A DNA stretch of 64,000 bases from Ambrosia x helenae (taxonomy: Eukaryota > Streptophyta > Magnoliopsida > Asterales > Asteraceae), in contig JAUTDX010007107.1 of the NCBI GenBank assembly GCA_030844895.1, positions 186,001 through 250,000 of the forward strand, written 5' to 3'. The notes beneath the pieces were generated by a model. That model made no database searches, was not told the origin of the DNA, and saw only the letters and a program-made list of their open reading frames with translations. A program made the translations under genes and the position numbers. Positions 12,414 to 25,075 of this stretch are shown in pieces; position 1 is the first letter of the stretch, and every line of letters begins with the position of its first letter.

Positions 12414-13150
12414 ATGGGTGAAGGGCAGGGGTTTCAGCTTGGAACAGTTGGAGCGTTGAGTTTGTCGGTGATTTCGTCGGTTTCGATTGTGATCTGTAAC
12501 AAGGCGCTGATTAGTACTCTAGGTTTCACTTTTGGTAAGTCATCATGCCTTTAGTTAAATCTGTTTATGATGTTGGTAGATGAATTAGCATTTGTTATGT
12601 ATGATGAATGTTTATTAGATTGTCATTAGGAAACTAAGCTCGTGATCCTTAGAGCATGATTTTGTACTGTATTTCAAATTTATGATATTTTCGTAGATTA
12701 GTCTTTCAAGGTCATGTTGCTTGATTTTTGGCTATGCAGTTACAGCAGGCCAAAATCAAATATCGGTGATCGCGGTGGGATATTGGTAGTTTTAATATCA
12801 TGCAGAGTTTTTATATGTATATATACAACGTAAATCATATATAATATTAATAGTAATATCAAAAGTCAAAACTCAAAAGTACCAAGATTTGAAACACGAT
12901 CCAAGGCATCCAAAATTACAGTCAATATCGCCTGTAATATCATAACCGATATTCCGGAACGATATTTGACGCTGATATTTTGTAATTTTGTGGAGGGCAG
13001 ATAACCGATATCAACTACATAGATTTTTGGTACTTGTTGTTACATTGTTGGCAATGGATGCGATTAGGAGGTTGATAGATTGTTGGTACTTGTTAGTTGT
13101 AACATTGTTGGCAATGGATGCCATTAGGAGGTTGATGCTAACCTTTTAAC

Positions 13151-13204
<54 letters not shown>

Positions 13205-16200
13205 ACTCAGTTAATCCCACCTATAGCAAAGCTAAGGTAGGGTCTGAGGAGGGTAAGATGTAGACAGCCTTACCTCTACCCCTAAGAATAGAGAGACTGC
13301 TTCTAGTGAGACCCCCAGCTCGATGTGGTTTGGTATCAAGCGTTGGACAAAAGGCACAAAACACTTAGCAAACGAGACAAACCCGATCGTGCATGTACCC
13401 CTTTGTCTTTTGGCCATCCACGCCACCACATGATGCATGATTAACCGTCCGTCGTTTTTAACGTTATTTTCACGAAATTAGTAAAATAACGTTAAAACTA
13501 GTGCAACTTTACTTTTGCCCCCCAAGGGCCACACATATATACATTATATGCGCACACCGTAAGTGGGGCGTCATGCTAACCTTTTAACCATTGGCATAAA
13601 AGAAACATGCATGATACATACTTTATGCCGAGAAGTTTTGCCCTAGTTTGTTATGATTCTTGCTTAAAAACCTGTCTCAATACTTGATTGTAGGTAGATT
13701 TTACTATTTATCCTTTGATGTAGCTTAAGGTTTAACATTCCTTTGGTTGTTTCTAAGATTGGAATTAAAATTCACGGCACTCGGATGATTTAAAGGATAG
13801 GTTGTAAACAAAGCTAAGCTGCACACAAAATTGCATACAAAGTGAAATAATAATCATGTTTCATACTCAAATTCTGTTAAGCTGAACTTTTATTTTTAAT
13901 CACTAAATACCAATTTAAGGCTACAAATCATGGTTACTTCTAACTACTTTTGATGTGTGACAGCTGAATAGAAGGTTTGCAACTGTTAGAAGTTCTTTGC
14001 ACTGTCTGTTTTTGCTTTGTGATTACTTGCCTTTGGAGACATTTTATATGCTACTATCAGTTCGATTTTATACCTTGATATTGCTCATACATTGACTTCA
14101 ATTTCACTTGTGCGTACTCAGCTACAACTTTGACAAGCTGGCATCTTTTAGTCACATTTTGTTCATTACATGTGGCGTTATGGATGAAGTTTTTTGAGCA
14201 CAAGCCTTTCGATTCAAGAGCTGTCATGGGCTTTGGGGTATTGAATGGGATTTCCATTGGGCTTCTTAACCTCAGCTTGGGTTTCAATTCTGTTGGTTTT
14301 TACCAGGTATTAGTTCTAGAGTGTTTTTTTTTCTTCTTAACCTCGTGTTGTTGCTTAGAAACACAGTGCTAAAGAACAATTGCTGAAAACCCTAATTACT
14401 TTCGTACTTTTATATTTGTTTGTGTTGGTGTTAGGTACTTCGTATGTCGAATTTTATGGTTATGTCACAAGTTTAAATCTTATATAAACTAACATCCTTA
14501 TAAGCTTCAGGCTTATGGCTATTAAGTAACCAAATATCTATTCCTGGTTCCATTGTAGATGACAAAACTAGCTATCATCCCTTGCACTGTACTTTTGGAG
14601 ACACTTTTCTACAGCAAGCAGTTCAGGTTAGCCTTTGATCCTATATTTCTCTCTGCGTCTGTGTAAACAGAATTACAGATATTGAATGTTGCCACTTTCC
14701 AGCTCATATACATATACTTAGCATTTATCTTCATGCTTTACTTTAAATCTGAAAATTCAACATTGTTAAGTGACATATCAATGCAACAATCCATGTAATC
14801 ATGTTTCTCAATTCAGTTATTTGAAAATTCAACCTGCTTTTGGTTTTAACCAGGTCATTTTTAGTACATCCTTGAACTGGGCCAGCTTGACGGGCAAAGT
14901 CTTCTTTGTCCATTTCTTAGAAGTTCAAATACATAATCGGTGCTTTAGCTAAATATTACAATATCAATTTACATTTTTAAATAAATCTATTTTCCAGGTT
15001 TTATGCATTAAAAAAAGACTTTGGGTGATCTTCAACCCGTTTGAGCCATTCAACCCACCTGATCCATTTTCCTTTTAGCTATTTTTTATTTACCCGTTTG
15101 AGAAAACGCAACCCTAAAATTGATCAATCATGGGTAAATGGGTCGAACTTGCCACCCCTAAATTAATCAGCGCAATACCTTGCTCTAAATCACTTCTCAT
15201 TTTCTGATATCATCATATCAATGCTAACATTTTCCTGCCTGCCACCTGCAGTAAGAAAGTCAAGTTTGCACTCTCCATCTTACTCTTGGGAGTTGGAATT
15301 GCAACAGTAACTGACCTGCAACTCAATCTCATGGGAAGCGTCCTATCTTTATTTGCCATCATAACAACTTGCGTGGCCCAAATTGTATCCTTTAGGCTTG
15401 AACTCTTTGGTTACTTCACATAATCATATGATAATCTACACTAATTAATTGCACATACGTAAGTTCCATCCTTAATAACATCATCTCAGATGACAAATAC
15501 AATCCAGAAGAAGTTCAAGGTTTCATCAACTCAGCTCCTGTACCAATCTTGCCCATACCAAGCTCTTATCCTGTTCATTGTGGGCCCATTTCTAGATGCT
15601 CTTCTGACAAATCAGAATGTATTTGCTTTCAAATACACACCTCAAGTACTGGTAAGAACTAAGTAGCCTTTTTATTTCTTCTTAATTTAACAATTTCAAC
15701 TCATTTACTCCTGGGTTGATTCGGGTTATGTTTTCTCTCTGAACATGTTAAACATGTATGGTAAAAGATAGCTTAAAAGAAATTGCCAAACTGTATTCTT
15801 AATGCATAAAAACAATACATTTTATTCAAATGTTATATTCTTATTCAAACATTTTATTCAAATATTTGACACGCTTTGGATTGAGAGTTTAGGAACTAGG
15901 GAATGGGGATGGAGATGAGATAATATATTGATAGAAGGTGTTTGGTTTGAGGGTATGGTTTAAAATCAGGAATCATATCCATAAATTTAGAGACCCTCCA
16001 TGCCCATATTGATTGGGTCAACCATATCCGTATCAAAATTACCCATTTTGACTTAAAACTTTCTCAAATTGCAGGCATTCATTGTTCTCTCCTGTCTAAT
16101 ATCGGTCTCTGTCAACTTCAGTACTTTTCTTGTAATCGGGAAAACATCACCAGTGACTTATCAGGTTTTGGGTCACTTAAAAACATGTTTAGTTTTGGCA

Positions 16201-16597
16201 TTCGGTTATGTTTTACTACACGATCCGTTTAGTTGGCGTAACATTCTGGGGATACTCATTGCTGTTGTTGGAATGGTGCTCTATTCTTATTTCTGTACCC
16301 GTGACGCACAGCCAAAACCCGTTGAAACTTCAACACAGTTTTCTCAGGTATGATACAATCCACATTACCTACAAATAAATAAATAAAACTGTTTATCTAA
16401 GTTTCGCTACAAATTGTAATCTCATTGATGTATATAACCATGAATTAACGGTAATGGATTTTAATTTACGATTTTTGTAGAGTAAGGACAGCGAGAACGA
16501 TCCTTTAATAAGTGTGGAAAATGGATTGAATGTGTCAAACGAGGGCAGTCCTCCGAAACCCCCAGTTTGGAGCTCAGATAAAGATCTGCACGCATGA
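12414..16597 (+). CDS. UXT: UDP-xylose transporter, nucleotide-sugar transporter (UXT type)
   Basis: Seven coding exons: 12414-12534, 14122-14306, 14559-14626, 15252-15384, 15490-15651, 16075-16347 and 16481-16597. All junctions are GT-AG, the sum is 1059 nt, and the product is 352 aa. It matches my memory of the three Arabidopsis UXT proteins along its length: start MGEGQGFQLGT, then SIVICNKALISTLGF, TSWHLLVTFCSLH, VGIATVTDLQLN and a VSVNFSTFLVIGKTSPVTYQ core. The family is a multi-span TPT/EamA-fold antiporter, usually about 10 segments, in the Golgi membrane. It brings cytosolic UDP-xylose to the lumen for xylan and other glycans. The tail after about residue 305 is hydrophilic and ends KDLHA. 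No break is seen. Orthology to one particular UXT paralogue, and substrate, are inferred. Confidence 0.95.
13147..13204. repeat. CAT trinucleotide microsatellite in UXT intron 1
   Basis: About 19 uninterrupted CAT/ATC units lie in the 1.6 kb first intron of the transporter gene. It is directly followed by a dispersed repeat (13205-13445). Confidence 0.9.
13205..13445 (+). repeat. Dispersed plant repeat in UXT intron 1
   Basis: The passage containing AAGGTAGGGTCTGAGGAGGG and AGATGTAGACAGCCTTACC, followed by a GAGAGACTGCTTCTAGTGAG-type phrase, is a repeat I recognise as scattered through many plant genomes, often inside introns. Its class is not clear to me. The open frame on the opposite strand (13232-13438) is a by-product of the repeat and not a gene. 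Confidence 0.55.
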
Positions 16598-17366
16598 TTT
16601 GATCTTTAGTATAAATATTCTATTCACAAATACAAATAGCCAAATAGCACAATTTGTTCCCCTCACGAAGGTCTCCACCGCCGCCACCACCACCACCACC
16701 ACCACTAGTGTGTTATAAGAGATGGGGAATCAGGGTTTTCGAGAAGATTGTAAGACTCTAGTTTGTTTTGATCATTTAACTTTTTCACTTTTTTTTTTTT
16801 GGTTGTAAAATGAGTCCTGTTTTCTTAATATGATGGGGAGACTGGATTTAAAAACAAAATGATATATATGTATGGGGAAGGTAACCTTCCTCTTGTATCA
16901 CTCGACTCGTAACCTGTTTGATATCAGTTGGGATCTGGATCACACTTGATTTAAGATTAATATACATTTCTGGACCCTCAAAAGTGAGGGGAACTGTGTA
17001 TAAGACCAGATTATAAACCCCGGCTAAGTTATGCTGTGTGAGCGTACCTAGGTGATGCGGGCTACGCTACGCTACGAGTGCATGTGTTTGGTGTACTGGA
17101 GGTGTGCAACTTGAAGAAGGCGCGCTTCTGTGGCTTTGGTGACCGTGCCATTGGTTCTGTGTTCTGACCTCCTCTGTTGCTCTTGTCCGACTTCTGCAAA
17201 GTCATACCTCTGTTAGGCGGTGTGATTACTATGGGTTAGGATCCAGATCCAGTGATTTACAATCCTATGGTTCGGTTTGATAACCTTTAAAAACTACACT
17301 TAGGTACGTGTTGAATGCATCGTCGCATTTGCCTATCTTTTCAGTTCTGGCCTTCTGGGGACTATT
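16598..17366. other. UXT 3' region and intergenic DNA
   Basis: The first 250-350 bases are the likely 3' untranslated region of the transporter, with a short CCACCA run near 16680-16705 and T-runs. No canonical AATAAA stands out at a convincing distance. From about 16950 to 17366 I see no gene; a short GCTACGCTACGCTACG run lies at 17060-17080. Confidence 0.45.
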
Positions 17367-17374
17367 GTCTCGAT

Positions 17375-17541
17375 TAGAGGTGTACAAAAAAATACGATTT
17401 GGGAACCAGAAGCAGCTTGTAATCTGGTTGGGAACCCCTCCATTGGAATGGTAAAAACAGAACAGGTTTGGAAACGCAACCGGATTAACTGGTATGGAAC
17501 GGGAGCATGTTTTGGGTAAAAACCCAGTTTTTACGCCTCTG
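17375..17541. mobile_element. hAT-type MITE 1 (167 bp)
   Basis: Termini read TAGAGGTGTACAAAAA on the left and, reverse-complemented, CAGAGGCGTAAAAACTGGG on the right. The flanks are GTCTCGAT (17367-17374) and GTCTCTAT (17542-17549), an 8-bp target duplication with one mismatch. Eight-base duplications and YAGAGGTG-like ends are typical of plant hAT elements. The interior is non-coding. Confidence 0.65.
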
Positions 17542-17685
17542 GTCTCTATGCGCATGATTAAGGTTTAAGGATATAATACCTTTCAAAAAAAAAAAAAGGT
17601 TTAAGAATATAAAAGCCCAATACTAAACCCATGATAATATCAGCGGTGCATTAGTTGGGCCAAAATCATCAAAGACTATTCTCGG

Positions 17686-18224
17686 TAGAGGTGAGCAAAT
17701 CGGTTTTTTTTGCCGAACCGGTTTCGGTTCCAAACCGGTTCGCTACAGTACCGGTTCCTGGCCGAACCGGTTTCGGTTTCAAACCGGTTCGGTTTTGGAC
17801 CGGTTTTGTCGATTCGTAAGACCGGTTTTGGTTCGGTTTCAGTTCTTAATCGTTTTTTCGCGCACTTTTTAAAATCGTATAAATTACATAAAATTTAACT
17901 TTTAATAACTTTTAGGGTTTTTTTTTAAAAAAAATTGAATATTAATACAAAAAAATAAAGTTTTATTTGTGTTTATGGCCAAAAAAATGTATTTTTCTTA
18001 AACCGGTTTCGGTTCGGTTTCGGTTTCGGCCGGTTTGTGTACCGGTTTTGGTTCGGTTTCGGTTTCTTTTGACCGGTTTTTCCGTCGGTTTTAAGCCGGT
18101 TTTCGGTTCGGTTCGGTTTGAGATTTTTTAGTACCGGTTTCACGTGAAACCGGTTTTGACCGGTTTCGGTTCGGGTCGGTTTTACCGGTTTCGGTTCCCG
18201 AACCGCTTTTTTTGCTCACCTCTA
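17686..18224. mobile_element. hAT-type MITE 2 with CGGTTT-rich interior (539 bp)
   Basis: Inverted ends TAGAGGTGAGCAAA are matched at both termini. A perfect 8-bp target duplication ATTCTCGG lies at 17678-17685 and 18225-18232. The interior is made of degenerate CCGGTTTCGGTT words with an AT-rich middle (about 17870-18000). No coding capacity is present; short frames here come from the repeat. Confidence 0.88.
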
Positions 18225-19190
18225 ATTCTCGGGTTCTTGAGCTAGCTAGAGATGAAAAAAAAAACCGGTCCGGAAGTTTTGGTAATATTGACCACAACTG
18301 AAATGGTATAAACCGGATTTAGCGGTATTAAAAAAAAATCGAAACCAAAATCAAACCGAAAACCGGGCTAAAACCGTCCAAACGAACCGGAAATGGGACC
18401 GAACCGAAACCGGTTATGCTAAAAACCGGTTGGAACCGAACAAAAACCAAAACCGGTTTAGGAAAAAAAAATGCTTTTAGCCATAACATAAATAAATTTT
18501 AGTTTACTTTGCATTGATTTTCAATTTTTTTTTTAAAAATCTAAAAGTTAAATTTTATGTAGTTTATATGTTTTTAGAAGATGCACACACATGAATCAGA
18601 TGAAATTGAATTCGAAAGCGGGTAAAAAAAACCGATTCGTAACTGACCAAATCAGGGTGTAACTAAACCAGTTTGTCTTGGAACCGAATATTGGTTTAAA
18701 ACTGAAACCGGTTTGTGAAGAAAACCGGTATGCACCACTAGAGACAAAGGTGCAAAAAAAAAAAAAAAAAAAAAAAAAGCGGTTCGGGAACCAAAACTGG
18801 TAAAACTGAATCCGGTACCGCTAAAAATTAGTTGAAACCGGAAAAAAAATCAAAACCAAACCTAAACCGGTATTGCTAAAAATCGGTTGAAACCAGGAAA
18901 AAACCAAAATCGAACCAAAACCGGTTTAAAAAAAAATGGCCATAAACACAAATAATTTATTTTTTTTCTTTTTTGCGTACATAAAGTTCAATTTCTTCTT
19001 TAAAATTAAAGTTAATATAAGTTAAATTTTATGTAATTTATATGATTTTAAAAAGTGCGTACGTGAACCAGAACGGAAACGAAATCGGTTAAAAAAACCG
19101 ATTCGTGGCCGATCAAACCGATACGTAACTGATCCGATTTCAAACGGAAACTAGTTGGACTTTAAACCGGTCAACACCCAAACTAGTTCC

Positions 19191-19910
19191 TGTAAACTTT
19201 TGTAGATCCACAAACAACACAATACAACTACAATACAGAAATATAAACAAGGAAGGAACACAAGATATAGCGACAAAACAAGTGACAAAATATTATTTAT
19301 CCAACCCAAATCTTTACCCCCCAATACCCAAGAGTTCTACAATCGTAGAACTCAGATGATCAATCAAAATGATCAGAAAAGAATACAAAGTCTGTGGAAT
19401 CTAACTGATTACAGATCAGAAGATTCCACGAGAGAATACAACAAATACAAACACTTACAGACTGAAACAGAGTACAAAGATCTGTATCAAAACCCTAACT
19501 GAATACCTAGACAAAGAGAAAATAAAGTGTGTGAGAGACGAGTGAGACAGACGAGTGAAAAGTAATCGTCACAGTAAACAAGAGAGGTATTTATATCCAG
19601 CTCCAGAAGGTTCTCCTTGATCCATGTGAGATTGATCTGAGCCGTTCACCAATAACAACCTGGATAAACTGAGACCACACGATCACAATAATATCTAACA
19701 TATATACAAGTGCATACGTATAAATGTACTTTCATCCAAGAGCATACGTACAGACGTACACGCTTTCATAACCCGGGCCATCACACTATAGCCCACCATA
19801 TCAACAGAAGCCCAATAACATAAGTCCAATAACATAAGCCCAATATAACAGATTAGGCCCATATCACAATGATTAACATATGAATTATATTATTATCATT
19901 ATTTTTAACA
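19191..19910 (-). repeat. 3' LTR of the copia element
   Basis: 720 bp with TG...CA ends, matching 25076-25795 at every position I compared. On the element's strand it carries a TATAAATA box (19589-19596 on +). Confidence 0.95.
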
Positions 19911-19922
19911 TTCCCCCTTAAT

Positions 19923-22900
19923 TCATATGTTAAACACATCAACCATGCCTAATTTATTGCAAAGATAACCATGTTGAACACTTCCCAAACCTTTTGTAAA
20001 AACATCAGCAATTTGTTCATTTGACCCAATCTTTTTTGTACATATTATGCCATCAGAGATCTTCTCTCTTAGGAAATGTAAATCTATCTCAAAGTGTTTG
20101 GTTCGTTCATGAAACACAGGGTTGGCTGCTATGGATATAGCAGCCTTACTATCACAATACAATGATATAGGTAAGCTGCACTTAACCCCTAATTCTCCAA
20201 GAAGGTTTTTTAACCAAATAACCTCACAAGAAGCTGCACACATTGCTCGATACTCAGCCTCGGCTGTGGATCGAGAAATGGTACCCTGCTTCTTGCTTTT
20301 CCAGGAGATTAGATTTCCACCAAGAAAAACACAGAAACCTGTTATAGACTTCCTGGAAATAATACACTTCGCCCAGTCAGAGTCAACATAAGACTCTAAC
20401 TCAAACTCATCATTTTTCTTAAAAATAATCCCTTTTCCAGGAGACAGTTTCAAGTATCTAAGTAATCTTAAAGCCACCTTCAAATGACCAACCGTAGGTT
20501 GATGCATGAACTGACTTAGATACTGAACTGTGTAACTAATATCAGGTCTACTTAAAGACAAGTAAATAAGCTTGCCAATGAGCTTTTGAAAACCACTAAT
20601 ATTTTCAAGAGTCTTATTGGCCTTCTCATTCTTAACAGTTACAGAATAATTTTGCTCAATAGGAGTAGATACTGGTTTACACCCCAAGTATCCGAACTCA
20701 TTGAGCAATTCCAAACAATACTTCCTTTGACTAAGACATACACCAGATTGTTCATACAAAACTTCTAAACCAAGAAAATACTTAAGCTTTCCAAGATCTT
20801 TAATCTGGAAATTATTACTTAACATCTTCTTTATCTCATTAATTTCACTCATATTGTTTCCAGTTAAAACAATATCATCTACATACACTAGTAAAACAAT
20901 AAACACATCTCCTTTAGACTTGACAAACATTGAATAGTCACATATACTCTGCACAAACCCTATATCTAACAATACATTGGTCAATTTTTCATTCCATTTT
21001 CTGGGCGCTTGTTTCAGCCCATATAAGGATTTGACCAATTTACAAACCTGAGTATCATCCTTTGAATGATAACCCTCAGGAAGACTCATATACACATCCT
21101 CATCAATAGACCCATATAAAAAAGCATTGTTAATGTCTAATTGATAAAGAGGCCAGTCATTTTTAACAGCAAGACTAATGATCACTCTAACAGTGACCAT
21201 CTTTACAACTGGTGAAAATGTTTCACCAAAATCCAAGCCTTCCCTTTGGTTGTATCCCTTGGCAACCAATCTGGCTTTAAACCTTTCAACCTCCCCATTT
21301 GCTTTGTACTTGACTTTGTAGACCCATTTACAACCAATGGGCTTTCTACCCTTTGGGAGGTCACACAAAGTCCAGGTTTGATTCCTGTACAAAGCTTCCA
21401 TTTCAGTATTCATTGCTTCAACCCATCTAGGATCAGTTGAAGCTTGTGAATAACTGATGGGTTCAACAATTTTATTTAGACTAGACACAAAACACTTACT
21501 TTCAAAAGACAAATTTGAGTAGTTAACAACTCTCTCAACCCCATACTTCACCTTGCCCTCTACAACAAACTCATCAAACCTTTTGGGCAAGGCAGACTCT
21601 CTAGAAGACCTCCTAACAGTTTGTAGGTTATTTCCCTCAGGAGACTGACTCTCATCATGTAAAACACCCTCAACTGGTAAAGACTCATTCCCCCTACATC
21701 CTGTACTACCATTTTGCTGATCACTATTGTGATCTACCCTCCTGGCAGCCCTGGATGGGTCATATGAATCAATGCCAGGAGTGTGTCTATGAGTAGTACT
21801 GGTTCCCCCTTCATCATCGGGAATATTATCATTATTATTATTAGTAACACCTATAGAAACTTCAGAATTGTGCTGATCAGTGTTATCAAAGAAGTTTAAG
21901 TGATTAAGATCAGTGTTTTCAGACAAAAGTTTAATAGTAGTTTTAAAAGGGTATATTTCTTCATAGAATTTGACATCTCTTGAAAAATTAATTTCTTTAG
22001 TTTCTAAACTTAATAACTTGTATCCCTTTTTAAAACTTGAATATCCTAACAAAATACACTTATCAGCACGACTAAAAAGTTTATCCTTTTCATCAACATT
22101 AGTTTTAAAACATAAACAACCAAAGTTTCTAAGATGCTCTAACTTAGGGGGGAACCCATGCATCATCTCATAGGGACTCTTACCATTTAATACAGACGAG
22201 GGAATCCTGTTAATCAGGTAACCAGCAGTTAGGATACAATCAGACCAGTAAGATAATGGAACACCACTCTGAAAGAGCAATGCCCTAGCTGTGTTAAGGA
22301 GATGTCTATGTTTTCGTTCAACAACACCATTTTGTTGTGGTGTGTGAACACAAGAAGTTTGGTGAATAATACCATTTTTAGTACAGAAAGTAGACATTTG
22401 TTTGTTAACAAATTCTGTTCCATTATCACTCCTAAACACCTTAACATTCTTAGTAAATTGAGTTTTAATAAGTTCAAAAAAACTTTGAATGTTTTCAAAC
22501 ACTTCACCTTTATTTTTCAACAAGTAACACCAGACAGACCTTGTGTAATCATCGACAACAGTTAAGAAGTACCTAAATCCTTCTTTGCTGGTGACCCTAT
22601 AAGGTCCCCAAACATCTAGATGAACCACATCACCTAGATTTTTGGTCTTATGTTCACTCAAAGGAAATGGTACTCTTACCTGTTTAGACTTATGACAAAT
22701 TTCACAAGGTTCAGACTCTCCAAAATTAAGTCCTAAGTTCTCCTTTAACACAGCTAACACCTGCTCAGAAGGGTGTCCTAACCTACTGTGCCACAGACTT
22801 CTATCAACTATACTATTAAAACACATATTAGACATACTCACATCTTTTCCAACAAAGTATAGACCATCACATTCTCTACCAGTCACCAGGACTTTCTTGT

Positions 22901-24389
22901 CCTTGGAATCCTGGACATAACAAGCATTTTCATCAAACAATACACTTAGCTTATTATCTTTGGCTAACCTCTGAACAGACACCAGATTGACACAATAATC
23001 TGGTATGAAAAAGACATCATGTAAAATGACACCATTGGCTAGTTTAATATCACCAATTTTAGAAACTTTGGCACTTGTGCCATTAGGATGTTTGACTAAC
23101 AAATTATATTGTGAGACATCTACACAATTTATCATGTTTTCATCACTTCCTACCATATGTTGATTTGCCCCAGAGTCCATTATCCAACCCATTAATAAGG
23201 CAAATTTGACCATATTAGAACAACTAGAGTAATTTCTGAAAACTTTAGACAGTTTGTTTAAAACAGAATGACTAGAAAAACCAGACACACAACAACTCTC
23301 ACCTCCTACATTAGAGTTTTGACCTTCACTTGAAGACTTTTCACTAATCAGATTCATCAACTTGGTTATCTGTTCAGAAGTAAAAGGCAAGACAGTAGAA
23401 GAAGACACATTTGCACTAGAAGCATTAACTCTTTTTGATGAAGAGTTACCAGAATTATTATTCTTATTAAATTGACCCACCCCTTTTTTCTTTAACCCTT
23501 GAAACCCTTGGGGATACCCAACAAGTTCATAACACCTATCTACAGTGTGTCCCAACATGTTGCAGTGAGTACACTTTAGATTAGGGTTGGGTCCCCTGTT
23601 CACCTTCTTTGAGAACTGATTCGAACTAGAAACAAAGGATACATTTGTACCCTTTGCTCCACTAGAGGAACCTCTATGTGACTCTTCTCTAGACACAATA
23701 GAGAAAGCAGTTTTCACAGAAGGTAAAGGGTCTCTAGTCAACAAACTTGTCCTAACAGGTTGATAAATGTCATCAAGCCCCATCAAGAACTGCATTAACT
23801 TAATTAATGCACTGAATTCATTGAATTCTTTAGAGGCTTGACAACTACAGGCAGGTAATTGCACAATGGAATCAAACTGTTTCCACATTGTGTTAAGTTT
23901 GTGATAGTACTCAGAAACAGTGCTACCACTTTGAGTCAATGAGTTAATCTTCTGATAAAGATTAAACACAATTGACCCATCTACCTTGTCATAAGTTTCT
24001 CTCAAATCCAACCAAACATCTCTGGCAAGTTGAGAGAAGACTTGACCTAGATATAGTTCCTCACTAACAGAATTTAATAACCAAGACATAACAACCGAGT
24101 TACATCTATCCCACTGTTTACCTAGTACATCATCATCAACAGACCTAACACAGCTTCCATCAATAAAACCATACTTGTTTTTTGCTTCTAATGCAATTTT
24201 CATTGACTTAGACCAGACAGAGTAATTCTCAGTACCTTTTAACTTGATACTGATTATAGACAGACTACTGGTGTCACTAGGATGAAGGAACAATGGGTCA
24301 CTAACATCCAGTTTGCTAATCAGGGTTCCGGCTGGAGGAGCATCACCTCCTCCAGTCCCTTGATTAACAATAGCATCACCCATATTCAC
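19923..24389 (-). CDS. Copia Gag-Pol polyprotein, 1488 aa, intact
   Basis: One frame from 24389. Order by residue: a copia-type gag with the LHPSDTSSLSI...NYSVW start (about 33-58); a CCHC zinc knuckle CTHCNMLGHTVDRC (about 270-283); aspartic protease MDSGANQH (about 403-410); integrase zinc region HSRLGHP...CEICHKSKQ (about 531-567) and core with DVWGP, DDYTR and DNGTEF; reverse transcriptase with YVDDIVLTGN (about 1160-1169); RNase H to the end (TKHFEIDLHFL, ADVFTKGL). In the family the polyprotein is cut by its own protease, and gag makes the particle in which reverse transcription occurs. No stop or frameshift is present. Gag and Pol share one frame, so their ratio would have to be set by splicing or processing. 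Confidence 0.96.
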   Translation of the reverse strand: MNMGDAIVNQGTGGGDAPPAGTLISKLDVSDPLFLHPSDTSSLSIISIKLKGTENYSVWSKSMKIALEAKNKYGFIDGSCVRSVDDDVLGKQWDRCNSVVMSWLLNSVSEELYLGQVFSQLARDVWLDLRETYDKVDGSIVFNLYQKINSLTQSGSTVSEYYHKLNTMWKQFDSIVQLPACSCQASKEFNEFSALIKLMQFLMGLDDIYQPVRTSLLTRDPLPSVKTAFSIVSREESHRGSSSGAKGTNVSFVSSSNQFSKKVNRGPNPNLKCTHCNMLGHTVDRCYELVGYPQGFQGLKKKGVGQFNKNNNSGNSSSKRVNASSANVSSSTVLPFTSEQITKLMNLISEKSSSEGQNSNVGGESCCVSGFSSHSVLNKLSKVFRNYSSCSNMVKFALLMGWIMDSGANQHMVGSDENMINCVDVSQYNLLVKHPNGTSAKVSKIGDIKLANGVILHDVFFIPDYCVNLVSVQRLAKDNKLSVLFDENACYVQDSKDKKVLVTGRECDGLYFVGKDVSMSNMCFNSIVDRSLWHSRLGHPSEQVLAVLKENLGLNFGESEPCEICHKSKQVRVPFPLSEHKTKNLGDVVHLDVWGPYRVTSKEGFRYFLTVVDDYTRSVWCYLLKNKGEVFENIQSFFELIKTQFTKNVKVFRSDNGTEFVNKQMSTFCTKNGIIHQTSCVHTPQQNGVVERKHRHLLNTARALLFQSGVPLSYWSDCILTAGYLINRIPSSVLNGKSPYEMMHGFPPKLEHLRNFGCLCFKTNVDEKDKLFSRADKCILLGYSSFKKGYKLLSLETKEINFSRDVKFYEEIYPFKTTIKLLSENTDLNHLNFFDNTDQHNSEVSIGVTNNNNDNIPDDEGGTSTTHRHTPGIDSYDPSRAARRVDHNSDQQNGSTGCRGNESLPVEGVLHDESQSPEGNNLQTVRRSSRESALPKRFDEFVVEGKVKYGVERVVNYSNLSFESKCFVSSLNKIVEPISYSQASTDPRWVEAMNTEMEALYRNQTWTLCDLPKGRKPIGCKWVYKVKYKANGEVERFKARLVAKGYNQREGLDFGETFSPVVKMVTVRVIISLAVKNDWPLYQLDINNAFLYGSIDEDVYMSLPEGYHSKDDTQVCKLVKSLYGLKQAPRKWNEKLTNVLLDIGFVQSICDYSMFVKSKGDVFIVLLVYVDDIVLTGNNMSEINEIKKMLSNNFQIKDLGKLKYFLGLEVLYEQSGVCLSQRKYCLELLNEFGYLGCKPVSTPIEQNYSVTVKNEKANKTLENISGFQKLIGKLIYLSLSRPDISYTVQYLSQFMHQPTVGHLKVALRLLRYLKLSPGKGIIFKKNDEFELESYVDSDWAKCIISRKSITGFCVFLGGNLISWKSKKQGTISRSTAEAEYRAMCAASCEVIWLKNLLGELGVKCSLPISLYCDSKAAISIAANPVFHERTKHFEIDLHFLREKISDGIICTKKIGSNEQIADVFTKGLGSVQHGYLCNKLGMVDVFNI

Positions 24390-25063
24390 CTAAACACCAA
24401 AGAGAATACACACAAACAAGAGATAACACAAACAAATAGCCCTAGAAGAACGAAGCTAAGTCAGTGTCCAGATAGTGGGTTCGTCACTCAAAAGGTGCCC
24501 ACCCAGGTCTTGACTTAGGAGTTCTTTTATTAACTAAGTATATACTTATATACCAAAAAGAAGACCAGACAGACAAAAAATAAGACCACACACAGAGAAG
24601 ACAAACAAGACAAACAATACTTCAATAATGCCGGTCCACCCTAACCCGGCCAAAAGACCTAGACAACAACAGACGAAATGAAAAAATACAAGAGAGGAAC
24701 AATCTCACCGAGGGGGGAACCCAAGTTAGGGTTCTTCCAATCCCACTACCTATACCTTCACTTAGGGTATAGAGCAGTGGGGGCAATTGTAGCAATATTC
24801 CAATTTCCAAACACAGCTGCTTCCAGCTATCCACAGATCCAATCCAAGAATCCAAGAACAAGCCAACAATGGTTGACAGTATACCAGATCTAGACAATAT
24901 CAAGACACCAAGTAATAGCCAAGATCTAGATAGATCAGATCTATTACTTTACAATATAGGTCAAGATCTATTATGAAGATCAAGACCCTTTATAAGACCA
25001 ATACAACAAAAAACAAAAAACAATCAGCGGAAGACGAAAGAATACCAGAATCAAGAGCCTAAG
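24390..25063 (-). other. Copia leader between PBS and Gag start
   Basis: About 670 bases of untranslated leader on minus between the primer-binding site and the Gag start at 24389. The open frame at 24622-24903 on minus has no family resemblance I can see. Confidence 0.7.
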
Positions 25064-25075
25064 GCTCTGATACCA

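Noticed and set aside
15005..15170. hAT MITE in UXT intron 3 ending TTGCCACCCCTA
   Set aside because: Only the right-type end is visible. No left end or 8-bp duplication was found, so it is not listed as an element.
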